64,000 nt of DNA from Fimbriimonas sp. (lineage in GTDB: Bacteria > Armatimonadota > Fimbriimonadia > Fimbriimonadales > Fimbriimonadaceae): NCBI GenBank assembly GCA_031292555.1, contig JARLGV010000022.1, positions 1 through 64,000 of the forward strand, in the 5' to 3' direction. Under the pieces are notes generated by a model, which was not told the origin of the DNA, ran no database searches, and saw only the letters and a list, made by a program, of their open reading frames with translations. Of the stretch, positions 8,565 to 18,014 are shown in pieces. The first letter of the stretch is position 1. Each line of letters begins with the position of its first letter. The position numbers were made by a program, and so were the translations under genes.

Positions 8565-10187
8565 TTACATACGGAACAGACTGAATCCGGGCGGCTCTTG
8601 CCGCGAATACGCGGCCGCCTCGATGCCCAGCGCCAGGACGCGCCGGGTGTCGACAGGGTCGATGATGCCATCGTCCCAGATTCGCGCGGTGCTGTAGTAG
8701 GCGCTCGATTCCTCGGCGTACTTCTTGAGCGTTGGCGCCTTGAACGCCTCCTGGTCATCTGGACCCATCGTCTGCCCCTTGGCAGCCATTTGGTCCATCT
8801 TAACGGTCAGAAGCACGTTCGCCGCCTGCTCGCCTCCCATCACGCTGATGCGGGCATTCGGCCACATCCAAAGCTGGCGTGGCCCAAAAGCGCGGCCACA
8901 CATCCCATAGTTACCCGCGCCGAAGCTTCCGCCGACGATCACCGTAAACTTTGGCACGTTCGCGGTGCTGACGGCGGTTACGAGCTTGGCCCCGTTCTTG
9001 GCGATCCCTTCATTCTCGTACTTACGGCCCACCATGAAACCGGTGATGTTTTGAAGGAAGACGAGTGGGATCCCCCGCTGGCAGCACAACTCGATAAAGT
9101 GGGCGCCCTTGAGGGCTGACTCTGAGAACAGGATGCCATCGTTGGCTAGCACGCCCGCCAGGTGACCGTGGAACCGGGCAAATCCGCAGATCAGCGTCGT
9201 TCCGTAGCGAGGCTTGAACTCGTGGAACCGGCTGCCGTCGACGACCCGGGCGAGAACATCGCGCATCTTCATCGGATGCCGGCTATCGGATGGGACGAGC
9301 GAGTAGAGGTCTTCGACCGGATAGAGCGGGTCCTCCGGATCGGCCGGCGGGATACGGTGCCGACGTTCTGTCAGGTAGGCCGAGCCTTTGGTCGCTTCGA
9401 CGATGTTCCGAACGATGTCCAGCGCGTGCCGATCGTCATCCGCCATATGGTCGGCAACTCCGCTGATACGCGTGTGAACGTCGGCGCCGCCAAGGTCCTC
9501 GGCGGAGACCTCCTCGCCGGTCGCCGCCTTCACGAGTGGTGGACCGCCCAGGAAGATCGTGCCTTGCCCCTTCACGATGACCGTCTCGTCGCTCATCGCC
9601 GGCACATAGGCGCCGCCTGCGGTGCACGAGCCCATCACAGCTGCGATCTGAGGGATGCTCCGGGCCGACATCTGGGCCTGGTTGTAGAAGATGCGACCAA
9701 AATGCTCCCGATCAGGGAACACCTCGCTTTGTAAGGGCAGAAAGGCCCCTCCCGAATCGACCAGGTAGATGCAGGGAAGCCGGTTCTCGATAGCGATTTC
9801 CTGGGCGCGCAAGTGTTTTTTGACGGTGGCTGGGAAGTAGGTGCCGCCCTTTACCGTCGCATCGTTGGCGACAATTACGCACTCTCGGCCCTCGACGCGA
9901 CCGATGCCGGTGACGATTCCCGCGCAGGGCGCATCGTCTCCGTACATGCCGTTCGCGGCGAGAGTGCTGAACTCGAGAAACGGCGAGCCGGGGTCGACAA
10001 GAAAGTCGATGCGTTCCCTCGCGAGGAGCTTTCCACGCCCTTTGTGCTTGGCGATCGCTTCGTCGCCGCCACCGGCGAGAGCACGTTGCATCCGGTCGCG
10101 AAAGTCGGACATGACGGCTTCCATCGCCGTCCGGTTCGTCCGATGCTCGTCAACGTCGACATTGACCTGCGAGATCAGTGGGTTCAT
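8565..10187 (-). CDS. Acyl-CoA carboxylase carboxyltransferase subunit (methylcrotonyl-CoA-type)
   Basis: 540 residues, the length of MccB/PccB beta subunits. It transfers CO2 from carboxybiotin to an acyl-CoA, probably 3-methylcrotonyl-CoA (leucine breakdown). Diagnostic blocks: [14 protein letters not shown] near residue 48, [14 protein letters not shown] (oxyanion loop), [30 protein letters not shown], and [16 protein letters not shown] with [15 protein letters not shown] at the C-terminal half. The GAFLPLQ and [10 protein letters not shown] versions point to methylcrotonyl- rather than propionyl-CoA carboxylase. The biotin carboxylase/BCCP partner is not in this window. It lies 12 bp behind a ROK kinase gene and is likely co-transcribed with it, though no functional link is obvious. 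Confidence 0.87.
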   Translation of the reverse strand: MNPLISQVNVDVDEHRTNRTAMEAVMSDFRDRMQRALAGGGDEAIAKHKGRGKLLARERIDFLVDPGSPFLEFSTLAANGMYGDDAPCAGIVTGIGRVEGRECVIVANDATVKGGTYFPATVKKHLRAQEIAIENRLPCIYLVDSGGAFLPLQSEVFPDREHFGRIFYNQAQMSARSIPQIAAVMGSCTAGGAYVPAMSDETVIVKGQGTIFLGGPPLVKAATGEEVSAEDLGGADVHTRISGVADHMADDDRHALDIVRNIVEATKGSAYLTERRHRIPPADPEDPLYPVEDLYSLVPSDSRHPMKMRDVLARVVDGSRFHEFKPRYGTTLICGFARFHGHLAGVLANDGILFSESALKGAHFIELCCQRGIPLVFLQNITGFMVGRKYENEGIAKNGAKLVTAVSTANVPKFTVIVGGSFGAGNYGMCGRAFGPRQLWMWPNARISVMGGEQAANVLLTVKMDQMAAKGQTMGPDDQEAFKAPTLKKYAEESSAYYSTARIWDDGIIDPVDTRRVLALGIEAAAYSRQEPPGFSLFRM

Positions 10188-10199
10188 GAATCGAAGAGT

Positions 10200-11090
10200 C
10201 TACCGGGTCAGCATCGCGGCGCCGAAGACGCCGGCGCTGTCGCCGAGTTTCGGCGGGACGATCTTCGTTCGCATCTGGGTATTGAACACAAAGCGCCCTG
10301 CCGACTCGACGCCGCGCGTGTAAAGGGCCTTTACATTTCCGACCCCACCTCCGAGCACGATTACTTCGGGGTCGAGGATGTTGATGACAACGGCGATTCC
10401 CTTGCCGAAATTCTCGATCAGGCGTTCCATCGTCTGCTTCGCCGCATCGTCTTCACTCTCGAGCGCCACGATGTCTTCCAGCTTGCGCTTCACGCCGGAT
10501 AGGGACTGGTAGTAGTTCTGGAGGCCGGTGCCCGACAGCACCGTTTCGACGCACCCTCGCTTCCCGCAGTAGCAAGCGACCCCGTCCGGAATCAAGACGT
10601 TATGCCCCCACTCGCCGCCGATGCCTTGGGCGCCGTTGTGGACGCGTCCGTTTATCACGATCCCTCCGCCGACGCCGGTTCCCATGATCACGCCGAAGAC
10701 GGAGGCGGCTCCGACTGCCGCACCGAGAACCGCCTCTGCCAGCGCAAAGCAGTTCGCGTCGTTCGCGACGATCGCTCGGCGTGCGGAGACCCGCTCCAGG
10801 TCAGCCGGTAGCGGCTGACCATTCAGGCATGTCGTGTTGCAATTCTTCATGAGTCCGGTTGCGGGCTCCATCGCGCCCGGCGTGCCGTATCCGATCACAT
10901 CCGGCCGGTCTATCCCCGACTCCGTCTCGAGTTCGGAGAGGAGGAGCCCGACTCGCTCAACGATGTGCGCATACCCCTGATCCGCCTCCGTGTCGATCCG
11001 ATGCCGGCAAATCGGCTTGTCGGAGCCGTGTGGCATCACCACCCCTTCGATCTTCGTTCCGCCCAAATCGATGCCCCAATACGTTTCCAT
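10200..11090 (-). CDS. ROK family sugar kinase (glucokinase-like)
   Basis: 296 residues. ATP-binding motif GIDLGGTKIEG at residues 6-16, a second glycine-rich motif GVIMGTGVGGGIVINGR near 133, and the ROK zinc motif CYCGKRGCVET around 178 (three Cys). IGGEWGHN supplies the catalytic and substrate region, where the usual EhGH His and Glu are visible. Probably phosphorylates glucose or an amino sugar. Kinase-length with no N-terminal helix-turn-helix, so an enzyme rather than a NagC/XylR repressor. TAAAGT at 11105-11100 sits 9 nt before the ATG and is a possible -10. It heads a two-gene unit with the carboxyltransferase gene. Confidence 0.85.
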   Translation of the reverse strand: METYWGIDLGGTKIEGVVMPHGSDKPICRHRIDTEADQGYAHIVERVGLLLSELETESGIDRPDVIGYGTPGAMEPATGLMKNCNTTCLNGQPLPADLERVSARRAIVANDANCFALAEAVLGAAVGAASVFGVIMGTGVGGGIVINGRVHNGAQGIGGEWGHNVLIPDGVACYCGKRGCVETVLSGTGLQNYYQSLSGVKRKLEDIVALESEDDAAKQTMERLIENFGKGIAVVINILDPEVIVLGGGVGNVKALYTRGVESAGRFVFNTQMRTKIVPPKLGDSAGVFGAAMLTR

Positions 11091-11117
11091 CCAATCGTGA
11101 CTTTACACCAGAGCGCT

Positions 11118-11139
11118 TCGCGCTAGGCGATGAGGCGGA
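11118..11139 (+). repeat. Short direct repeat flanking the peroxiredoxin gene (second copy 11820-11841)
   Basis: TCGCGCTAGGCGA occurs at 11118-11130 and again at 11820-11832, with similarity continuing for about 9 more bases (19 of 22 identical overall). The copies lie either side of the peroxiredoxin gene, about 700 bp apart. They could mark an inserted gene cassette or be a dispersed motif. The rest of the 247-bp gap before the gene shows nothing else convincing. Confidence 0.4.
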
Positions 11140-11337
11140 AGCCAACGTTGCCTTCGGTGAGTTCGTGCCGGCGTTTCGCTCGAAACTGCCCCTATCCTTG
11201 GAGACCGGAGATGTGACGTATGAACGGAGAATCCAAGAACTCGAAACCGCCGCAATTCGACACGCGACCCGCTCCCCTGGGCCCCGCGACCCTCGAAAAT
11301 GCTGGCACAATCGCTGGCTGGGCAGGTAAAACGTGCC

Positions 11338-11814
11338 ATGCCTCTATCAGTTGGTACCCCGGCTCCCGATTTCACCTTGAAAACCAAGACCGATGCGGGT
11401 CTGCAGGACGTAACGCTCAGCAGTCACCTCGGCAAGGATAACGTCGTCCTCCTCTTCTATCCGGCCGCGTTCACCGGCGTCTGCACCAAAGAGATGTGCG
11501 ACGTCACTTCCGGATTGAGCCAATTCAAGGCTGCCAGCGCCCAGGTTTACGGCATCAGCGGCGACACGCCGTTCGCCCTCGAGGAGTGGAGCAAGAAGCT
11601 GCAGATTGGCTTCCCCCTCCTTGCCGATTACCAGCGAACCGTGACCAAGTCGTACGACGTGGTCTGGCCCGATTTCGCCGGTCTCGGCGAGGGCGTCGCC
11701 CGAGCCGCATTCGTAATCGACAAGTCCGGCATCATCCGATACGCCGAGCAAACGCCAACCCTGGCCGATCTCCCCAACTTCGAAGCCATCCAAGCGACGC
11801 TCGCTTCGCTGTAG
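11338..11814 (+). CDS. Peroxiredoxin (BCP/AhpE-like thiol peroxidase)
   Basis: 158 residues. Reduces H2O2 and organic peroxides in the cytoplasm. The active-site loop FYPAAFTGVCTKEMC places the peroxidatic Cys at residue 49 and a second Cys at 54; a five-residue spacing is also seen in bacterioferritin-comigratory-protein types that form an intrahelical disulfide. The start MPLSVGTPAPDFTL is the normal first strand of the AhpC-TSA fold. The upstream Met at 11299 would add an unrelated leader. TAAAAC at 11327-11332 lies 5 nt before the ATG, in the leaderless pattern. A terminator-like hairpin follows 90 bp downstream. Confidence 0.88.
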   Translation: MPLSVGTPAPDFTLKTKTDAGLQDVTLSSHLGKDNVVLLFYPAAFTGVCTKEMCDVTSGLSQFKAASAQVYGISGDTPFALEEWSKKLQIGFPLLADYQRTVTKSYDVVWPDFAGLGEGVARAAFVIDKSGIIRYAEQTPTLADLPNFEAIQATLASL

Positions 11815-11903
11815 GCGAATCGCGCTAGGCGACGAGACGAACAGGCGGGGCCCGACGTCGAGTGAAGCTCTAGCCCGCAAGTTCGTTGAGGACGAATGTG
11901 GCG

Positions 11904-11943
11904 CTCCCTCTCCTTCCTTCCGAGGAGGGTGAGGGAGGTTTTT
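11904..11943 (+). terminator. Rho-independent terminator-like hairpin after the peroxiredoxin gene
   Basis: CTCCCTCTCCTTCC (11904-11917) pairs with GGAGGGTGAGGGAG (11924-11937) with one mismatch and one G-T pair, a 6-nt loop, then a T5 tract at 11939-11943. The surrounding 332-bp gap (11815-12146) otherwise holds only the repeat copy at 11820 and a CATAAT at 12110-12115 that may be the -10 of the next gene. Confidence 0.55.
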
Positions 11944-12146
11944 CGGAAGCGCGCCCTTGGCTCATTTGGTGTTCATCCCAGACGCTTGATGTTTGGTGCA
12001 CGCTAGCAAGCTCCGCGAGCAACACGCCGGAAAGGCCGATGCCTGCCTGGCTTCGCCGGAACTGAATCCGAGGCGCTCCCCTCGCCCCGCAACCCGTGAG
12101 ACGATTGCGCCATAATCGGGACAACGCGAGGTTGCGGAGGAAGCAG

Positions 12147-13130
12147 ATGAAGATTGGAATCTTTACGGCGTTGTTCGGGGATAAGAGCCTCACCGAAACG
12201 CTTGATATCGTCAAGGCTGAAGGGATTCAGGCCGTGGAGTTCGGGACCGGCGGATACGCCAACACGACCCACTTGCCGGTGGACAAGATGCTCGAGAGCA
12301 AGGCCGAGCGCGACCGGATCGTTCACGAGGTCGAAAGCCGCGGGCTGATGATTTCGGCACTATCGTGCCACGGCAACCCGATCCATCCGGTCAAGAAGAT
12401 CGCGGAAGTCCACCATGCCGGTTTCCAGAAGACCGTCAAACTCGCCAGCCTGATGGGCATCGAGTGCGTTAACGGCTTCAGTGGCTGCCCGGGCGACGGT
12501 CCCGATGCGATCAACCCGAATTGGGTCACCTGCGCATGGCCGGACGAGTACCGGGACATTCTGGATTACCAGTGGAACAAGGTCGTGATCCCTTACTGGA
12601 CCGAACAGGCAGCGTTCCTAAAGGAGCACAACGTCAAGTTCTGCATTGAAATGCACCCTGGCTTCGTGTGCTACTCCAACGACACGCTGCTCAAGCTGCG
12701 CAACGCGGTCGGCGCAAACGGCGACCGAATCGGAGCGAACTTTGACCCATCCCACCTCTGGTGGCAAGGCATCGACCCGATCGCAGCCGTCCGACAACTC
12801 GGCATGGAAGGAGCGCTCTATCACGTGCATGCGAAGGACACGAAGATCGACCCTTACAACTCCGCCCTCAACGGGAACCTCGACGCCAAATCCTACGGCG
12901 AGATCCTCAAGCGATCATGGGTATTCCGCTCCGTCGGATACGGCCACGGCCTGAGTTGGTGGAAGGACTTCTGCTCGAACCTGCGGATGGTCGGATACGA
13001 TCACGTCCTGAGCATCGAGCACGAGGACGGCCTGATGTCCTCGATGGAAGGCCTGCGCAAGGCGCTGAGCGTCCTCAAGGAAGCCGTCATATCCGAAGAC
13101 GCCGGCCCGATGTTCTGGGCGAAGGACTAG
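12147..13130 (+). CDS. Sugar phosphate isomerase/epimerase (AP endonuclease 2-type TIM barrel)
   Basis: 327 residues. TIM-barrel protein of the xylose-isomerase-like superfamily: MKIGIFTALFGDKSLTETL then GIQAVEFGTGGY, ALSCHGNPIHP, KFCIEMHPGF (metal-ligand Glu), GANFDPSHLWWQG (Asp and His ligands), YHVHAKDTKID (His ligands) and VLSIEHEDGLM (last Glu ligand). All metal-ligand positions look intact. The family interconverts ketoses or inositol derivatives; the exact substrate is unknown. ATG 12147 is preferred over 12096 because GGAGGAA at 12136-12142 is a good Shine-Dalgarno site and the leader adds only Arg-rich residues. A single gene, with SecDF 120 bp downstream. Confidence 0.85.
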   Translation: MKIGIFTALFGDKSLTETLDIVKAEGIQAVEFGTGGYANTTHLPVDKMLESKAERDRIVHEVESRGLMISALSCHGNPIHPVKKIAEVHHAGFQKTVKLASLMGIECVNGFSGCPGDGPDAINPNWVTCAWPDEYRDILDYQWNKVVIPYWTEQAAFLKEHNVKFCIEMHPGFVCYSNDTLLKLRNAVGANGDRIGANFDPSHLWWQGIDPIAAVRQLGMEGALYHVHAKDTKIDPYNSALNGNLDAKSYGEILKRSWVFRSVGYGHGLSWWKDFCSNLRMVGYDHVLSIEHEDGLMSSMEGLRKALSVLKEAVISEDAGPMFWAKD

Positions 13131-13250
13131 GTCGAAGGGGCAGGTGAATTCGGAACTTGCCGAGTTCACTTGCATCCCAATGGAACCTGTGGGAGTATCC
13201 ACTCGGTATACTCTCCACCTACTGTTCATGCGCCAGGAGGCGTAACCGAC

Positions 13251-15770
13251 TTGCGGTCTAAAAGCTATTTATTTCTTCTTCTCGTTCTTGGATTAGGCAT
13301 TCTGTCTGGCTTCCTGTTTACACGAACACAGCCAAGCTACGGATTGGACGTCAAAGGCGGCATCCGGCTGACCTATCAGATGATGCTCAAGCCGGAGCAG
13401 TTGCCCAAGATCGACGAAATTCGTCAGCGACTCATCCAGATTCTCGGCGTGCGCGCCGGAGGCGATTTGGGTGTGGCGGAAGCTCCGATCAGTTCCAAGG
13501 GCGCCGACGAGATCGTCGTCGAACTGCCCGGCCAGACTGACCTTGCCAAGGCAGAAGGCATCATCGGCACCAGCGCCAAGATCCAGTTCTACTGGGCCAA
13601 GAATGTCGTCACCGAGAAGGCCGACTACCGCAAGTACCGGCCGATCGAGAGCAAGACCGATAGCGACCCCTCCGTCAGCTTTGAAGACAAATTCATGCCG
13701 GCCGGCTCGCCCCCAATCAAGCCCGGTTCGCCCGAATACAAGGCGATTATCAATGGCTGGGACTTGATTCTCGAAGGCGAAGAGCTTCAATCGGCCAGCA
13801 ACCAGGTGAATGGCACGCGCGAAGAGCCGATGATGACGTTCTCGGCGCAAGGCGCGGAGAAGATGCGCTCGTGGTGCCAGAAGCATGAGAATCAGCGCGA
13901 GAACCTCGCCGCTGTACTTGACGGCAAAGTGTTAAGCATCGCATTTGTCAAGGACGGGCAGATCCTCAGCGACAACGCCGTTATCGAAGGCAACTTCACC
14001 CACGATTACGTGCAGACGCTCTGCAACCTGCTAAATGGTGGCGCGCTTCCTGTCGAGATGAAAATGCTCGGCGCCGAGAAGATCGACCCCACGATCGGCG
14101 CCTCATCGTTGACCAAGATGACGTCGGCCGGCGAGATCGCCTTTGGGTTGATCGCAGCGTTCCTGCTCCTCTACTACGCTTTCCCTGGCGTCGTCGCCTT
14201 GATCGCGCTCCTCCTCTACGTCCTGTTCACCCTCACCGTCCTAAAGTTGACCGGAGCGACGTTCTCGCTAGCCGGTATTGCCGGCTTCATCTTGTCGGTC
14301 GGTATGGCAGTTGACGCGAATATCCTCGTCTTTGAACGTGTCAAGGAAGAGATCAAGTCGGGCAAGATGCTCAACGCGGCGATCGAACTTGGGTTCCGTC
14401 GCGCATTACCGGCGATTATCGACTCGAACGCTTGTACGATCTTGACGTCTTTGGTGCTCTTGAATCTGGGCACTGGACCGGTGAAGGGCTTTGCAACGAC
14501 CCTGATCATCGGCGTTATGATCTCGTTGTTCACCGCCGTGACCGTAACCCGGTCGCTGTTGGTCTTCTTCGTGGGATCTGGCATCGGCGATCACCCGTCT
14601 TGGTACGCGGTGAACCGAAACTGGTTCGGCCAGAAATTCGATCCGATCACTGCCGAGCCGCTTCAGGTCGTCCAAAAGGCGAATCGATGGTTCGCCATCT
14701 CGCTGGCTACGATCCTTATTAGCATCCCGTTCTTCTTCATGGGCGGCTTCAAGCTAAACGTCGAGTTCCGCGGAGGCTACGAAGCGGGCTTCTCGATGAA
14801 GAACGCTCTTGACACGAACCAGCTGGTCGCCAACCTCGAAAAGGCTGGCTTTAAGGGCGGCAACGTCAAAGTCGGTGAAGGCAAGGACGAGAAGCTCGTT
14901 TACTTGACGGTGCCGAGCGAAGAGGTCCTTCGAAACGCCAAGACCGATGTCGATCGTCAGACGCTCATCGCAAAGGCGGCTGAGCTTCCGAGCGACGCAC
15001 AACCGAGAAGCTTCTCGTTTGTCGGCCCTGAAGTACAGAAGGAGACGCTGCAGAATGCGATCGAAGGCGTGACGCTCAGTTCACTCTTGATCGTGATCTA
15101 TCTTGCTATCCGGTTCGGAACCGGTTTCGGCGGCTTCAAGCCGGGTTTGCGGTTCGGCGCATCTGCCATCGGCGCCTTGATCCACGATATCTTTGTCGTC
15201 ATCGGCACCGCTGCTATCGTCGGTTTCGTGTTCAAATGGGAGGTAAGCGCCCTATTCTTGACCGCGATGCTGACGATCATCGGTTTCTCCGTTCACGACA
15301 CGATCGTCATCTTCGACCGAATTCGTGAGAACCTCCGTCGGCCAAAGCAGGGCGAGGATTTCGGCCACCTGATGAACCGGTCGATCACGCAGTCGTTTGC
15401 TCGATCGATCAACACGTCGGCTACGGTTATCGTGACGCTCCTGATCTTGGTGCTCTTCGGTACGCCGACTCCCGACCTCAAGTTCTTCGTGCTGTCGATG
15501 ATGATCGGAATCATCTCCGGTACCTACTCCTCGATCTACAACGCTTCGCCGATCCTTTACCTCTGGGACAAGGCGGTGGAGAAGAAGCAGGGTCACGAGC
15601 ACACGCTGGTCGGGATGTCGACTGCCGAATTGCATCGGCATCAAGTCATCACGACGAAGATCTCGGAGCCGGAAGTCGTTTCTCAGAGTGGACGCACCTA
15701 CGGGCAGGTTCGCCGCCGCGCGAATCAGCAGAAGCAGGGCCACATCGAGATCGAAGACGACGACGTATAG
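13251..15770 (+). CDS. secDF: Fused protein translocase subunit SecDF
   Basis: SecD and SecF in one chain (839 residues from TTG 13251). They use the proton motive force to complete Sec-dependent export. The SecD part has TM1 right at the start (YLFLLLVLGLGILSGFLF), GLDVKGGIRL, a periplasmic P1 domain, and TM4-6 with DANILVFERVKEEIKSG. The SecF part begins near residue 475 with its own TM1, NVEFRGGYEAGF, GFSVHDTIVIFDRIREN and NRSITQSFARSINTS. The C-terminal tail is Lys/Arg/Asp rich and cytoplasmic. TTG 13251 is chosen because AGGAGG lies at 13235-13240 and TM1 follows at once. The open frame extends to 13170 but that leader lacks sense. Ends at a strong bidirectional terminator. Confidence 0.93.
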   Translation: MRSKSYLFLLLVLGLGILSGFLFTRTQPSYGLDVKGGIRLTYQMMLKPEQLPKIDEIRQRLIQILGVRAGGDLGVAEAPISSKGADEIVVELPGQTDLAKAEGIIGTSAKIQFYWAKNVVTEKADYRKYRPIESKTDSDPSVSFEDKFMPAGSPPIKPGSPEYKAIINGWDLILEGEELQSASNQVNGTREEPMMTFSAQGAEKMRSWCQKHENQRENLAAVLDGKVLSIAFVKDGQILSDNAVIEGNFTHDYVQTLCNLLNGGALPVEMKMLGAEKIDPTIGASSLTKMTSAGEIAFGLIAAFLLLYYAFPGVVALIALLLYVLFTLTVLKLTGATFSLAGIAGFILSVGMAVDANILVFERVKEEIKSGKMLNAAIELGFRRALPAIIDSNACTILTSLVLLNLGTGPVKGFATTLIIGVMISLFTAVTVTRSLLVFFVGSGIGDHPSWYAVNRNWFGQKFDPITAEPLQVVQKANRWFAISLATILISIPFFFMGGFKLNVEFRGGYEAGFSMKNALDTNQLVANLEKAGFKGGNVKVGEGKDEKLVYLTVPSEEVLRNAKTDVDRQTLIAKAAELPSDAQPRSFSFVGPEVQKETLQNAIEGVTLSSLLIVIYLAIRFGTGFGGFKPGLRFGASAIGALIHDIFVVIGTAAIVGFVFKWEVSALFLTAMLTIIGFSVHDTIVIFDRIRENLRRPKQGEDFGHLMNRSITQSFARSINTSATVIVTLLILVLFGTPTPDLKFFVLSMMIGIISGTYSSIYNASPILYLWDKAVEKKQGHEHTLVGMSTAELHRHQVITTKISEPEVVSQSGRTYGQVRRRANQQKQGHIEIEDDDV

Positions 15771-15783
15771 AGATCGGTAAAGG

Positions 15784-15830
15784 ACAAATAGAAGAGGGCG
15801 GCCCGAATGGTGCCGCCCTTTTCTATTTGT
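15784..15830. terminator. Bidirectional terminator between secDF and GH5 genes
   Basis: The arm 15784-15802 pairs with 15812-15830 along 19 positions with a single G-T pair and a 9-nt loop; the core is AGGGCGGC/GCCGCCCT. A-rich and T-rich flanks (AAATAGAA, TTCTATTT) give a T-rich tail in both directions, matching the convergent arrangement of the two genes. Confidence 0.85.
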
Positions 15831-15851
15831 GTCTTGCGTGTTTTGCCGAAG

Positions 15852-17057
15852 CTACCGCCGAATCGAATCGACGAGACCAGGCACCACTTCGAAGTTCTCG
15901 GTTCGCTCGTCCCTCATTTTGGCGATCATCAGCGCTTCAGAGTCGCGGTAGGGATCGATCGCCGTAGGCTTGTGGGTTCGGCGGTAAAGCCCCCACTGGC
16001 CCATCGCACCGTCCTTGGCGTCCGTCTTGTAGGTCCACATTGCCCACGACCAGCCGTTACTCTCCATCTCGAGCGTGACGTCGTGCATGGCTTGAGGAGT
16101 GCCTTGAGGCTCGAGATTCCATTCGCCAATATAGAGCGGAGTCTGCCGGTATTCCTGAAGCTCCTTGTCCTTCTTGTCGTGGGACTTCAACGCCGAAAGG
16201 TGATCACCCGGTGTCTTGGCGTCGAAATTGTAGATGTGCAGGGAATAGGCGACGTTGGTCCAGCCCGCCAGATTGGGATGGACGGTCGTGTCGAACCCCT
16301 TGTAGCCGTCTTCAATGAGCAGAACCTTCTTTGGCGCCGTCTTTCGTACGGCGCGATAGACACGGTCATACACAATCGCCAGCATTGCGGGGTTGGGAGC
16401 ACCCATCGGTTCGTTCATCAAGTCGAAAGCAGCCACGTTCGAGTCGCTGCCGAACTCCCGGCCGAGTGTCGCCCACAACTCCTCGAGTTTAGTGATATTC
16501 CCGACGTCGAACCAGAGCCGGTTTCGGTTCGCTTGACCGGTATGATGCTCGCCGCTTTGGCCGCCGGGGGCGCCGTGCAAATCGAGGATCGAGTAGAGCC
16601 CGTGCTTTGCCGCGTCGCCTACCGCCCGGTGGAGTCGGGCCATGCCGCCCGGTTCGGCGAGGAGCGTGTCGAGGAAGGGTATCCGGACGTGGTTGAATCC
16701 ATCCGCTCGAATTCGCGCGAAGTCGGAGTCGGTGATCCAGTTGTCGCGCCAGGCCTCGCGGACCCGGACCATGGCTTCCTGGCCCAGGCGTTTCTCAACC
16801 ACGCCCCAGAGGCTCACATGGTCTTCGATCTTGGGCAGGGCGCTCCTTGCCGGGGGGACGTCCTGCCAGGGGGTCATCCAGATCTCCTCCACCAACCATC
16901 CGCCGAGGTTTACCCCTCGCAGCAGAATCGGTTGCCCATCGGGAGTAACGAGATCGGTTCCATGGACCTGAAGGGCCGGCAAAGGACCGGCAGCACACGA
17001 CGCGAGAGAGGCGAAAGACAACAATGTCGGGATCATCTTGGTATCCCCATTATTCAT
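15852..17057 (-). CDS. GH5 glycoside hydrolase lipoprotein (glucanase-like)
   Basis: 401 residues. The N-terminus MNNGDTKMIPTLLSFASLASC ends in a lipobox (L-A-S-C, Cys at residue 21), so an outer-membrane or periplasmic lipoprotein is likely. The (beta/alpha)8 barrel shows the GH5 signature set: LRGVNLGGWLV near residue 47, HVRIPFLD, DLHGAPGGQSG, the acid/base Glu in DLMNEPMGAPN, and the nucleophile Glu in YIGEWNLEPQG. The GVNLGGWL entry resembles exo-beta-1,3-glucanase/GH5_9-type enzymes more than classic endocellulases. The substrate is inferred only. A second Met (17036) would lose the Lys of the n-region, so 17057 is preferred. It lies 30 bp after the ZipA-like gene on the same strand. 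Confidence 0.85.
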   Translation of the reverse strand: MNNGDTKMIPTLLSFASLASCAAGPLPALQVHGTDLVTPDGQPILLRGVNLGGWLVEEIWMTPWQDVPPARSALPKIEDHVSLWGVVEKRLGQEAMVRVREAWRDNWITDSDFARIRADGFNHVRIPFLDTLLAEPGGMARLHRAVGDAAKHGLYSILDLHGAPGGQSGEHHTGQANRNRLWFDVGNITKLEELWATLGREFGSDSNVAAFDLMNEPMGAPNPAMLAIVYDRVYRAVRKTAPKKVLLIEDGYKGFDTTVHPNLAGWTNVAYSLHIYNFDAKTPGDHLSALKSHDKKDKELQEYRQTPLYIGEWNLEPQGTPQAMHDVTLEMESNGWSWAMWTYKTDAKDGAMGQWGLYRRTHKPTAIDPYRDSEALMIAKMRDERTENFEVVPGLVDSIRR

Positions 17058-17087
17058 GGTTTATCGTTTAATCCATACCTCGCGCCA

Positions 17088-18014
17088 TCATCTCCCGAAC
17101 AGGGCCATGGTTTCGGAGGAGCCGGTGGTCATGCCTACTTTCGCGAAGAGGCTGATTGCTTCGCGGAGGTTGGCTAGGAGCTGGTTCTTGATGAGGTCGG
17201 ACAGTTCGCGGTTGCTGTCGTCCAAGATCCGTCCGTCGAGTTCTCGGGCGATGTGCTCAGCCGCGTAGAAGGCACCCTCGGCGGCCTGGGTTGGAGCGGG
17301 ACAGAGCGGAACGCTGAAGCCGACGGTCACGCCGACGTGGGTGGCGCCACGTTGGACGTTGGCAAGAGAAAACGCATCGGTCTGGCCAATGGGCGTAACG
17401 CTGAACAGCGGGGAAGGGTGGGAGGGGACCCGCCAGTCGAACGAACCGGTCGGCGAGAAGGAAAGACCCAGTCGGGCGCACTCGACCCACAGGTCTTTCT
17501 CAGCGAACGACGCCTGGCTCGAAAGGACGGAGATCTCGAATCCAATGTCGAGGCTCTCCTGAGTTTGCTTCAGCACGCGCACGTAGGCGTCGATCTCTCG
17601 GGGAACCGGCATCGCCATCGCCCGGCGCTGGATGTAGGGTCCGAACCGCTCCGCAAGTTCGAGCAAGTGCTTGGCGGAGGTGTGGTTAATGGCGCCCTGA
17701 GGGCCGAGCAGGGGCCAAGACATCGCAAGCGAGTCGTACGAACCGTCGATCGCCGGCGTCAGCCGTTGCCACTGAAGGTCGGCGGGCCGCATCGCGAAGA
17801 CCAAGGGGTGTCCGAGCGCCTGGTACCAATCGGGGGCGAGCAACTGGGCCGCCGCTCCGGCGAGAACCGATCGCTGCCCGACAAACTCGATGACGTACTG
17901 AATCTTGTGCAGCGGACCGGCCTTGAGGGGCAGGTCCAACTCGAACGGCTGGAGGGCGATCTCGGGATCAGCTTCGAGAAGCTGTCCGAAAAAGTCCGGA
18001 ACCCCCGGTGTCAA
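17088..18014 (-). CDS. Soluble protein with ZipA C-terminal-like (FtsZ-binding) domain
   Basis: 308 residues, no membrane anchor or signal. The second half reads like the ZipA C-terminal domain: LFSVTPIGQTDAFSLANVQ, then HVGVTVGFSVPLCPAP, AFYAAEHIARELDGRILDDS and NRELSDLIKNQLLANLREAI. This matches the E. coli-type order 'LFSLAN...G-T-hydrophobic strand...A-hA-xLGG-hLDDxR-xLT...hRxxIxxF'. The N-terminal half is unrecognised. ZipA proper has an N-terminal transmembrane helix and Pro/Gln linker, both absent here. A TTG start is required: TTGA (18014-18011) overlaps the era stop, so translation is coupled to Era. The role could be cell division, but binding to FtsZ is inference from remote similarity. 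Confidence 0.6.
   Translation of the reverse strand: MTPGVPDFFGQLLEADPEIALQPFELDLPLKAGPLHKIQYVIEFVGQRSVLAGAAAQLLAPDWYQALGHPLVFAMRPADLQWQRLTPAIDGSYDSLAMSWPLLGPQGAINHTSAKHLLELAERFGPYIQRRAMAMPVPREIDAYVRVLKQTQESLDIGFEISVLSSQASFAEKDLWVECARLGLSFSPTGSFDWRVPSHPSPLFSVTPIGQTDAFSLANVQRGATHVGVTVGFSVPLCPAPTQAAEGAFYAAEHIARELDGRILDDSNRELSDLIKNQLLANLREAISLFAKVGMTTGSSETMALFGR

Noticed and set aside
11299-11337. N-terminal extension of the peroxiredoxin
   Set aside because: The first strand of the fold begins at MPLSVGTPAPDF; the leader is unrelated and would contain the -10.
15807-17177. 456-codon plus-strand ORF opposite the GH5 gene
   Set aside because: Long antisense shadow in GC-rich DNA; the minus strand has a complete GH5 with lipobox, both catalytic Glu motifs and a terminator at its end.
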